Positions 55,601-64,000 of a DNA stretch of 64,000 nt are shown here, piece after piece (the stretch's first letter is position 1; each line of letters begins with the position of its first letter). The stretch lies in contig NMRA01000016.1 in assembly GCA_002633005.1 (NCBI GenBank), positions 72,122 to 136,121 on the forward strand. The letters run 5' to 3'. Under the pieces are notes generated by a model. It had not been told where the DNA came from. It was given only the letters and a program-made list of their open reading frames with translations, and ran no database searches. Made by a program: the position numbers and the translations under genes. This stretch comes from Phoronis australis (Eukaryota > Phoronida > Phoronidae).

Positions 55601-56930
55601 GTTGGACTGGCAAGTTTTGAGTAGTGATATGCATTTTAAAGTTATTTTTGAGGGTAACGATTGAAGTGTTTTCTTTTATTTTGGATGGCAAGGAATTCCA
55701 GTTGTCAATGCAAGTTAAAATCGTAAATCTCCTGAAGTCTTTGCTGACGGAAGAATGAATAGTGTATATATTACTTTGTCGCAGTCCTGGTCTCGTGTTA
55801 AGTCTTTTGTAGGAGTCAAAGAGGATTTTGTTTGAATAATTGTTTATGTTGGTTAAGACTATGAATGTATACGTGGGCAGGTGCAGTTTACGACGGGTTA
55901 CTAGTTTACTCCAGCTGAGACTACTGTATTTAGAGCCTTGATTGTGTTGGATCCTTTGTATGCGCCTTTTATGGCTAAAGCTGCTTGGTTTTGTAGTCTT
56001 TCTAATTGATGAAGTATGCCAACGTTAGCCGATTGGTAGATTATGTCGGAGTAATCTAGGTGTGGAAGTATAAAAGATTTGAACAGAGTTTCAAGATGCA
56101 TGGAGTTGAGATGACGAGAGACAATTCTAATTGGATTGATTAATTTTTGTACTATATGAACGAGTTCGCCACAGTGAGGAGTAAATGTAAGCTTATGGTC
56201 TAGTAGCAATCCAAGGTGTTTGTGTGTGAACTTATTGGGAATAACTTCCACATTAAAAGATAATTCCAGCATTGGATTTGTTTGAAAATTACTCTTATTA
56301 GACTTAGAAATTATAAGATCAACACTTTTTTCAGGTTTAAATTTCATATTCCATTTGTAAGACCAGTCATAGAGTTTGTTTAGGTCAGTTTGCAATTGTA
56401 AGGAGTCATGGGGATTCTCTTTTGAGAATGGGTAGAAAAATCGCAGTGTCATCTGCATATAAGAATGTTTTAGAATTTATTGTGTCTGGAAGATCATTGA
56501 TGTACAGTAAAAGGAGTAATGGGCCTAGCACGCTATCCTGTGGTACTCCAGCGTTTACGAAACCTGTCGTTGATGAGGGTGAAAAGACACCCTCAATTCG
56601 GACTTTGTAAGTTCGATATTCCAGATATGATGTTAAATCTAATAGGAGAGTGCCTGAGAAACCGTAGGATTGTAAACCATGTATAAGCAGGTCATGGGGA
56701 ACGACATCAAAAGCTGACGCAATGTCTAAAAATACGGATCTCACTTTGTACCCTTGCTCAAACTGGAGGTGGATTTCATGTACAATTTTTGTAAGTTGGA
56801 AAAGTGCTGTTACCAGGCATGAATCCGAATTGGCAACGATATATAAGGTTTTGTGATGAGAGGTGGTCAAACGTGTTGTGAAATGATTTTTTCTAACATT
56901 TTGAATAAGTTGTTAAGTAGAGTTATGGGG
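55601..56930 (-). pseudogene. 5'-truncated LINE inserted antisense in copy 2
   Basis: Reading leftward: ITLLNNLFKMLEKIISQHV, QFGFMPGNST in a shifted frame, then VFLDIASAFDVVPHDLLIHG, GVPQDSVLGPLLLLLYINDL and TFLYADDTAIFLP (YADD intact). A frameshift follows near 56430, then KPEKSVDLIISKSNKSNF, HKHLGLLLDHKLTF and SFILPHLDYSDIIYQSA, with a C-terminal tail to about 55605. This is a CR1/L2-type reverse transcriptase, different from the one at 45540. Copy 1 has an empty site at about 5010-5065. About 47 bases present there are missing here, so insertion seems to have deleted part of the target. Confidence 0.85.
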
Positions 56931-57292
56931 CAAATTATTGAGGTCTTGGCACCGCAGAAACCTCCCAGGAGGCTACAAATTTATGGGGTGCAGTGTCCAA
57001 GGCATCTCCGCAACCCATATTGTGATTTTTTAAGCAGTCGATGTTTTTATACGTTTATCGTCGGGAAATAATTCATTGTGAAGGCGTCTGGCGCATTAGT
57101 TTTAACACAAGTGTGTTGGAAGTTTTCGAACATAGGTAGAATTCAAAAAAATTAAAAATAAAGCATAAAAACTTATTTGTGTTTGCAAACTATTTAACTG
57201 ATTTCTCATTCTGTTCCTTATGAATTCGTTCACGACTGTCAAAAATATTTGTGAAGTGACATCTCATTTTCATGTTTACTTGCGTCCTCTAG

Positions 57293-57422
57293 GGATCTTC
57301 TGGAGTCGCGGACACAGGCCCATTTGGTGGATACCGGTCAAAGACGTATGCTTTTGTTCCTGTCAAGTCCGTGCAAAATATGGAGGAAGGGTCTCATGCT
57401 AGCTTGGTGTCAAATTACTTGA
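57293..57422 (+). CDS. Astacin gene: MAM domain exon 2
   Basis: The acceptor GCGTCCTCTAG and the donor A|GTAGGT bound 130 bases, phase 0 to 1. The peptide GSSGVADTGPFGGYRSKTYA continues with FVPVKSVQNMEEGSHASLVS and NYL. It is orthologous by position to 5410-5539, with N/D, K/T and RR/EE changes. The split codon with the next exon gives Thr here and Ser in copy 1. Confidence 0.85.
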
Positions 57423-58166
57423 GTAGGTATTCTTCTGCAAATAGTTTTGACCTGTGGAAAAGGCCCAGCTGATTGTTGAAAGCAAGACTGCGCTTTCGGA
57501 CGCCTCGAATTCGGAATTATAAACAAATGCAAAATATTCCTCATACAGGAATCCCATGTAAGTCACAGTGTCAGCTCGCCTTATTTTGACAGACGCTAAA
57601 ATCAAATAAAGTATGCTTGCCCCTAAAATACATGTATGTACCATTTCTAACAAAAGCAGTCACACAAGCAGTAATCAACTTTCTTTGCAGGAAGGAGCAT
57701 TTAAACCAGAACAAAATAATCGCGTTTACATGAATTGCACATGCTTACGGTTCTGCAGTCGCGACTGAAACTTAACCGTAGCGTGGAACCTTATCGATAA
57801 GTCTACGCATTTAGTCGAATATCTAACACAATGTAAAACTATTTTTCTGAAGGTAGAACGTATGCAGATCTTGATTTATTTAACTTCATACCAGTGTGCC
57901 ATCACTTGGGTCACATGACCATGTCTTTCTAGTAAAGAGGCATTCGTTGCACAACTATATCAATAACATGACTGAATGCCACTTGATATGAGGTTGAGAT
58001 GAATTCTCAAGAACTCTGCTCGAGTTTTCTAAAACATCATTTCGTTTCCGTTTCATGAATACCTTTCTATGTGATTACGCTCGCGAAAAACAATTCCGAT
58101 GCCTTTAAATGCTGTTTGAAAAGACGATGATTTGTAATGAAATGCGTTCATGTGGACATTCTGCAG

Positions 58167-58357
58167 CTGTGAACCAAGGCAGGTGTCTCCAGTTCAACTA
58201 CCACATGTACGGTGCCACAATGGGGAAGTTCGCAGTAATTTTGGAAAGCGAGGATGAATCCAAGCGTCCAGTTGAGCATTTTGCGAAGAAAGGGAACCAA
58301 GGGACTTCTTGGAATTACCATAGCTGCAACCTACCGGCGAGTTCAAAGCGACTAAGA
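58167..58357 (+). CDS. Astacin gene: MAM domain exon 3
   Basis: The acceptor GTGGACATTCTGCAG and the donor AGA|GTAAGT bound 191 bases, phase 1 to 0. The peptide VNQGRCLQFNYHMYGATMGK continues with FAVILESEDESKRPVEHFAK and KGNQGTSWNYHSCNLPASSK. It carries the MAM core (CLQFNYHMYG, GNQGTSW). An extra Cys (HSCNL) is not in copy 1. The intron before it is only about 0.74 kb since the Kolobok-like element is absent. Confidence 0.9.
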
Positions 58358-58370
58358 GTAAGTACATGCC

Positions 58371-58506
58371 TGCGTTCCGTAGACGCAAGAACCTCACGAA
58401 AACGCAACGTCGGTCAAGAGTTCGCGGAATACCGCCATGTACTGTTACACCAATGCACTTCATTACACCAGTTTCATTCGAGAGATTCCCGAGTCAATGG
58501 AACTCA
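58371..58506. mobile_element. Small palindromic MITE, family P, copy in block 2
   Basis: Counterpart of 9061-9195 at the same distance behind MAM exon 3. Left end TGCGTTCCGTAGACGC; right end decayed (GTCAATGGAACTCA). Confidence 0.7.
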
Positions 58507-60032
58507 ACCCTTTGGTCTGTTTCACAAAACGTGGCTTACAATTAAATCGGAATGTTTGTTGCGCACCATATCACAATTACTGCATTAAATGCTTAGTCAT
58601 TTGATTATTGCCATCACTGCCTGGAAATAATCTGTACAAAATTTTCTCAGTAACAGTTATGGGTATACTTTCAGATAATTTATACTTTCGGAAAAAGAAA
58701 TTTATATTATATTTTTGATATAGATACTGTAGATGGAGCGTTCATGTAAGACCAAATTTCTGGCATAAGACATTTCAGAATTAAGAACCCCATTCATGAA
58801 ACAGAACCTTGGTCATCGCAAATACTTGAAAATTATCTTCATGTATTCTAATAGGGGATTTTAACCAATTTTCATGTGTGTTTACGTGTTAACTGACAGC
58901 ACGAAGTGTGTGCAGGCTTGACGTTTTGCGTTTACCGTGTTGGAGGGAACTCAGGCATCATTTACATGCATGTTGCCAAGTTTAGGAGTAATGGTAGGGT
59001 ATGACGTGCCCGAATTTCGAGAACCAGCTTTCTCCACTGTATAACGGTCATAAAACTGGTTATCAAAATACGGGCACGTTATATCCGACTATTGCCAAAA
59101 GGAGTTGCTTGCTATTACATTGTCGACGTCCGAGTTATCGATGATAGGAACAACGAGCTTGTGTCCTGTGCGTAACCTGACCAGACGTTTCGAGTAGATT
59201 GGTACTCGTTTTCGGTCGTGGGCGATTACGCTGGAGCTTTCAAATTATTATTAATTTTGGTTTTGTCTAAAGTAGAAGAAACTGCTCTTGTCCTGATAAA
59301 GGTACTCCTCATCTTCATATATCAAGTGAAATGTGGCTTTTGGTTCGGTTTCCGTAGTTCTGACGGGGAGGTGCTACTCCCGTTTACTGAAAGATAAGTA
59401 GGCCTACATTTTATAATATCTTCTTGCTTGCAACCCACATAATAACACGTCGTTGCCCGAGGAAGATTGTGTCATTCTTCTTTTGAATTTTTCGTGTGTC
59501 ATACCTCGTTCTTGAATTCTGGCGACATGGTGGTTTGAAAAAGCGGCTTATCTACATGTATCCCACCTTGCGTTAGTGCGAGGAAGAGAACATGGTATTC
59601 GTGCTTGCATGCCAAACAATGTGGTTGGCGTGATAAATCAAGAAGACAGCTTCCGAGTTTGTTCTTACAGTATTTTGTGTTGTGGTGAGTGTGGTAAATC
59701 TGCAATCGACAGTCAATTTCCGGTGACTTCAACCTCTAGCCAAGGCCACTCCGAGAAAACAAAATTTTACTTGGGGAAATGCTGAGTAACGAATTGGCTA
59801 AAGCTGTCATTTTCTACAACTATTTATTTCACTGTGGAACTTTTTTCAATCCATGTTTTTCTATACACAAGACTGAATAATTAGATATCGTATGTTTCCA
59901 TGTGACATTGGTGTTTTATCACACGAATATTTAGTGGATAAATGTCCACGTAGCCATTCCTCTTTACTTAGTAAAAAGTTTCTGATACCAACAGAACGTT
60001 GCATTCAATGAATTTTCTCTTGGCTTTTACAG

Positions 60033-60135
60033 ATCGTTTTCAAATACACTAAGTACGGTAGGCGCACAGCCATGGCCATTGACAATGTGGTGACCTTTCC
60101 GGGAAAGTGCGCTGAATTCCAGCAAGACGCATACG
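60033..60135 (+). CDS. Astacin gene: MAM domain exon 4
   Basis: The acceptor TTGGCTTTTACAG and the donor G|GTGGGT bound 103 bases, phase 0 to 1. The peptide IVFKYTKYGRRTAMAIDNVV continues with TFPGKCAEFQQDAY. It is the closing MAM motif with its conserved Cys. The MAM core is shared with copy 1, but the six residues after the Cys are almost all different. Confidence 0.85.
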
Positions 60136-60319
60136 GTGGGTATTGTAGAAACTGATGCTTGGATTCGACTTGTTACGCTTTTGTTATTTGAGTTAGAACA
60201 GTTAGACTAACGCTGAAGTTCAATTAAAACAAAAAAATAATAATTTGGTTTGCTACATATTGTCATCTGAGATTTGTAAGACTGTGGCGTTTATCTTTGA
60301 TCCCTATTTCTTGTTACAG

Positions 60320-60330
60320 ATGGACATCCG
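60320..60330 (+). CDS. Astacin gene: 11-nt microexon
   Basis: TTGTTACAG | ATGGACATCCG | GTAAGT, identical to 12370-12380. It encodes (D)GHP after the split codon and restores phase 0. Confidence 0.6.
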
Positions 60331-62537
60331 GTAAGTTAACTAGTACGGGAAGGGCCACCATTTTTTGGTGTTACATGTAGTACAAACATTGGTACTAGAT
60401 ATCTCAGAAATACATTTCTCGTGTTACTTACTGTTCTCCTGTCGTGCATTTACCACGAGGCAATAGGAAGTGACGTAACAACCCGGCACGTATCTTGGTT
60501 TAGCGTTAAATATCAATGAGAAAACATAATTCCCTATAGAACAGTCTACGCAGGTCATTCATGTTTGTTCATTGGAAGTGAATGCGCAGCCAAAATGCAA
60601 AAACTGTGTCGCGCCGTTTACGTAACGCTTCATTAGCAGTATTTACTCGTCAAGGAATAAGTAATTAACAGGAAAATGTATCTACAACATAACCATGGAT
60701 CTGCGCGTATACTTCAAATAACGTCAAATGTACTGTTCATACAAAAGAGGTTATCAATTTTAAAACAATTGAAATGCTATGACTCCCCTTCTGAACACCT
60801 TTAGCCGATTTTATAAGTTGTGACTGCAGCGCAGTTTGTACCTCTGTCTGCACTCAGCAGTTTTACTGTATAAGTCGTAAGTCCGTAGGTGGCGCCGTTG
60901 TAAGATCTCTTTTAAACAATGGCGCACCAAGACACTAACTGGTGTGAAGTGGGTAGCAATAGCACTGTTGTTCGGCAACTAAGACCACGAACTAAGGTTA
61001 TAACCGTTTTAACTGCCGGTGTGAACTTTTGATTGAGACCAATTTGCGGTAAGAAGCGGGTCAAAATTGTTCTTTCGCGAAATTAGAGGACTTCTGGTCC
61101 GCTGTTGCTTGAAACCAGGTTACCGTAGGCCCGAAAACCTCACGAAAACACTAACTCACAAGATACGGCGATGCATTGGATTCAATTAAACCCGTTACCG
61201 TGTTGAATTTTGTTGTGAGGTTCTCGCGTCTACAGAGCTCAGTCATGGCTCTTCAAGTTGACGTGCCACGGCGTGTCATTTCGTTCTCCGAACGTGGTTT
61301 CAAGGTCTGACGAAATGCCAGTTCTTTGCAAATCCAAAACTCCCTTGCCATCTGAGTCACGATAAGGAAAATTTTAAGACCAATTTTACAAACAGAAAGG
61401 CGGATGTATAGCCTCTATGAATAACTGAATTAAAGATAGAACAGCAATTTTGTATACACAACAATCTTGTTGGTGCGAGCTTGTTTTTTTTTCTGTTGCC
61501 GTTTGAGTGTGTTTGCATTATGTCTTTCAACCTAAGATGAGAGTCACGTGAAATAGTTCATTTATCGCTACAGAGTATAAACATTAGAATGGCGAACGCC
61601 AACCCTCTCCCCATCAACACAAATCGTCTCAGGGTATTATACATGTACTTGGTGTATGTCGGTAATATTTACAAAAAAGTCAAAATTGGAAGTTATTGAT
61701 CGATTTACCTCCCAAAATTGATAGTACAAAAGTTACACTTTTCACAAAGAGACCTAAGCTAAAATAAGGAGTAGTAAATGATTTTCACTTCAGACGTCGA
61801 TGGCCAATTTTATATTTCAAGTTTGTTAGCATTTACATCAACTGCTCTAAGGTTTTATTTTTTTCACATCCTATCCAGACACGCAAACGAAACAACAAGT
61901 CATCCTCCTACCATCAAGCCATTAAACGACTCGAAACTCTGGGATCTGCAGAGCGGTCTTCAACAACTACTGTGACGTCATCCTACGAATTAGTGACGAT
62001 TGTCAGTATCTTTGGGTTAATCTGCCACTTCTAAGCTTGGACTCAGAGATATTTTAGCACCTGCAATAAGTTACCAGAAGCCGTTCTATAATTTTCAAAA
62101 CAAACTTCTCAATGCGTACTTATATTTCTTCCATAGAGGAAATACTTAGTAGAAACTTGCTACTGAAATATGCAGTAAGAAGGTAGACAAAACGGTAACG
62201 GTGAACACCAAATTGCAGTGGAGACGCGAAAGCTGGTCAGTCACATCATGAATTGTTATCGAAGTGCAGCACGCGATTGATCAATGTTTAAGTCGAGTTT
62301 GGAGGGCCCACATGCCAACTGCTGAAAGATGACACCAGGGTTATCCCAAAATCCAACTGCTCTCCGGTGTTTTGGTAATTGGCTCAATAGTTGCATATAA
62401 TACGGCAATTTTTTTTAAGTTTAGACTGTAAAACCTGCGTTTCTTATGCGATTTTCAATATTAAAAACCTAATCACGTGTACTTTTCACGAACTATTCAT
62501 ATGGTATTTAGAAACGTTCAACCATTGTCACCCCCAG
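60331..62537. other. Intron sequence
   Basis: Contains one MITE (61115-61248) and diverged sequence shared with copy 1; no further exon recognised. Confidence 0.45.
61115..61248. mobile_element. Small palindromic MITE, family P, second copy in block 2
   Basis: Counterpart of 13269-13402. Ends CCAGGTTACCGTAGGC and GCGTCTACAGAGCTCAGTCA; inner CGAAAACCTCACGAAAACAC. Confidence 0.7.
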
Positions 62538-62576
62538 GGTGTTTATGATTGGTCAGATTATCTAGAGAACAGAAAG
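62538..62576 (+). CDS. Astacin gene: putative tail exon
   Basis: The acceptor TTGTCACCCCCAG is followed in phase 0 by G-V-Y-D-W-S-D-Y-L-E-N-R-K and a donor-like AAG|GTAAGA. If the donor is not used the frame continues VRSLR and stops soon after. Copy 1 has TGA directly after LEN. The - strand MAM gene ends only about 0.66 kb further right, so this + gene should terminate hereabouts. Function of the tail unknown. Confidence 0.4.
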
Positions 62577-63235
62577 GTAAGAAGCTTGAGGTGATGTACT
62601 ACAACAGCATGGTGTCATTTCCGGCAGACTTTGAGGTACGCAAACCACTGAAGTTGCCCAATGAGGTGACAACGAAGTATTCTTTTCGTGCAGACGTTTT
62701 TTCGTTCTACTTCAGTAGAAACAAGTGTCATTTTGTATGCTCCAGCATATAATGTTTCGTTTTGCACAGATGGGTGTTTCGTCCAAGTTTGCACTTGCTG
62801 TCTCATAGACTCGAGCTACACACTCAAGTAATTACTTGAAATTTCGAGTGAAAACTCGAGATTTTGAGTTCAGACTCAAGCACATACATGTAGCTTTAAT
62901 GGCGTGGACATCAAGTTCAAACTAGGATGAGACAGTCATATCCACTCTAGCACACACCAATAGACAGGACGTGAGTTCGCTCAAGAGTAGAGCAAAAATT
63001 TCTAAATAATTTAGTGCAGGCATTACACTCCGAGCCCAGTCAATAATGTCTCACATTTCACTGTACCCCAGTGAGGCAGCTTGGTGATCTGACGCGATTT
63101 CGTAGAGCTCACAAGTCACTCGACTTGTTGTCTAAGTAGCTCCTCCGTCCAGGTCACGTGTTAACATTAATAGGCTCAGCAATATCGTTAAGAGCAATTT
63201 ACCGGGTAGTGTAGAGGCCAACAGTTCCCCATTTT

Positions 63236-63340
63236 TCATCTTTTGTTGCTATAGGCGCAGCCACCTTTGCTCAATGTAACTTTGTCCAAAGCGACTTCAC
63301 TAACATCATAAATTGACCCCAGAACCCCTTCAATCAGAAT
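63236..63340 (-). CDS. Convergent MAM gene: last exon
   Basis: Reading leftward, the acceptor CTTTTACAG precedes ILIEGVLGSIYDVSEVALDK, then VTLSKGGCAYSNKR and TGA (63236-63238). This is the end of a MAM domain (hydrophobic strand, G-x-I-x-D-V, VALDKVTLSKGGC) followed at once by the stop. The gene therefore ends with its MAM domain, with no membrane anchor visible. It starts in phase 0, matching the exon at 63483-63670. The 105-base frame is fully open. Confidence 0.75.
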   Translation of the reverse strand: MLIEGVLGSIYDVSEVALDKVTLSKGGCAYSNKR

Positions 63341-63482
63341 CTGTAAAAGTAGAGAATTAATGTTCCATCTTGGGTATGATAGTAACTTTAATAGTAACAA
63401 TACTAGTAGTTAAACTACTACTGATAAAAATAAAACCACTGTAATTCCCTCCAAATAAGCAACAGTCGAGATTGTTGTTTAC

Positions 63483-63670
63483 CTTGAAATCAAAGACACC
63501 GGAAAGAGTTACACTTTCTTGTCTCCATTCACGCTTGTTCACACTTTGCTGACCATCGCAGCGCCATAGAAGATCTGTTTGTCTCTCCGTGTCCTGTGTC
63601 ATCACAGACAATGAGCCGACAGCGCTCCCATACATCAGGAAATGAAACGATAAGCAGTACTCCTGCCCGC
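63483..63670 (-). CDS. Convergent MAM gene: third-type MAM exon, intact
   Basis: Reading leftward, the acceptor CCCTTTACAG and the donor AAG|GTAAAC bound 188 bases, phase 1 to 0, the same phases as the third MAM exon of the + strand gene. The peptide GQEYCLSFHFLMYGSAVGSL continues with SVMTQDTERQTDLLWRCDGQ and QSVNKREWRQESVTLSGVFD. It has the full MAM core CLSFxxxMYG, SLSV and D/NGQQ...EW. Upstream exons must lie beyond the window's right edge. This gene and the astacin gene run tail to tail. Confidence 0.85.
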
Positions 63671-64000
63671 CTGTAAAGGGATAGGGGGCAACGTTTCAAG
63701 AATCCCTACGTTATATTCAAACATGATATTTGAATTGACTTGCCCATCAGACATACAAAAACATAACACTAATTGTGCACTCACAACAGTCTAACACGTA
63801 CTGTAGGCCAGCACGAGAGAATAAAAGCGACGCAAACGAGCATTGCACGAACAAAGTAACCCAGTTGAAATATCACATTTAACCTACGAGCCGTAGACCA
63901 TGTTAGGGTAAAATCGGGTGTGCACGTAGCAAAGGTGTCTCCTTACTTTAGCAGCTATCGGAACTATCGGTGCGCCAATTTCAGCGGCGATCAATAGCGG

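Larger units (their letters stand above)
53950..63850 (+). repeat. Segmental duplication, copy 2
   Basis: The counterpart of 3433-17825, in direct orientation about 50 kb away. The left border lies within the local tandem repeat, so the exact breakpoint is blurred. It lacks the five insertions of copy 1 and has its own antisense LINE at 55601-56930. It includes the MAM end of the astacin gene and the 3' end of the convergent MAM gene. Confidence 0.9.

Noticed and set aside
58167-58590. The 159-codon frame around MAM exon 3 as a single-exon gene
   Set aside because: Only 58167-58357 is MAM; the rest reads through a donor site into MITE and intron sequence.

Overview
The window reads as a eukaryotic, intron-rich, AT-rich and transposon-laden genome from a metazoan, most likely a marine invertebrate. 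The evidence is canonical GT-AG introns of 0.2-5 kb, extracellular-module exons with the typical phase-1 borders (EGF 1-1, MAM starting in phase 1), an astacin metalloprotease, tRNA-derived SINEs, several decayed non-LTR retrotransposons, and many TACATGTA-type words. An invertebrate deuterostome (amphioxus or hemichordate) would fit, but the sequence alone does not prove it. Nothing here is bacterial: no operons, ribosome binding sites or CRISPR arrays were seen.

Layout. 1-1041: probable last two coding exons (+) of an unrecognised gene that enters from the left. 3433-17825: copy 1 of a segmental duplication. It holds the four exons of a MAM domain plus an 11-nt microexon on the + strand and, convergent to them, the last two exons of a second MAM gene on the - strand. 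18-33 kb: gene-poor sequence with a decayed multi-exon pseudogene (about 20-21.7 kb), a retroelement scrap, MITEs, palindromes and a tRNA-like repeat. 33.1-62.6 kb (+): a long gene whose recognisable exons give the order astacin - EGF - CUB - EGF - EGF - MAM - short tail. Its introns contain three tRNA-derived SINE-like repeats together with the flank, a MITE, three LINE remnants and an array of tandem palindromes. 53.95-63.85 kb: copy 2 of the duplication. It supplies the MAM end of the astacin gene and the intact 3' end of the convergent - strand MAM gene.

How the parts relate. The phases of neighbouring exons join consistently: 33223/33487 phase 1, 36960/39306 phase 0, 39435/43269 phase 1, 43391/47089 phase 1, 47192/48768 phase 0, 48877/51912 phase 2, 52054/52529/52984/54819 phase 1, then MAM 0, 1, 0, 1, 0. 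This supports one secreted protease in which EGF, CUB and MAM modules would serve as substrate or matrix adaptors for the zinc protease. One astacin exon, expected to carry the second and third conserved cysteines, was not found between 33.6 and 36.8 kb. The signal peptide/propeptide exons were not found either.

The two duplication copies give a relative time scale. A small palindromic MITE sits at matching places in both, so it predates the duplication. A Kolobok-like THAP transposon (TTAA target site), a TAA-flanked Harbinger-like MITE, a 1.3-kb unknown insertion and a LINE 3' end are in copy 1 only. A different, antisense LINE is in copy 2 only. Copy 1 of the - strand MAM gene is dead (1-bp deletion and a lost splice acceptor), while copy 1 of the + strand MAM exons is still open but cut off from any protease exons.

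The most unusual objects are the Kolobok-like element, which carries a THAP/transposase gene facing a P2X7-C-terminal-like gene across an internal deletion; the tandem array of ATCGAT-centred palindromes at 48 kb; and the templated hairpin insertion at 54.5 kb.
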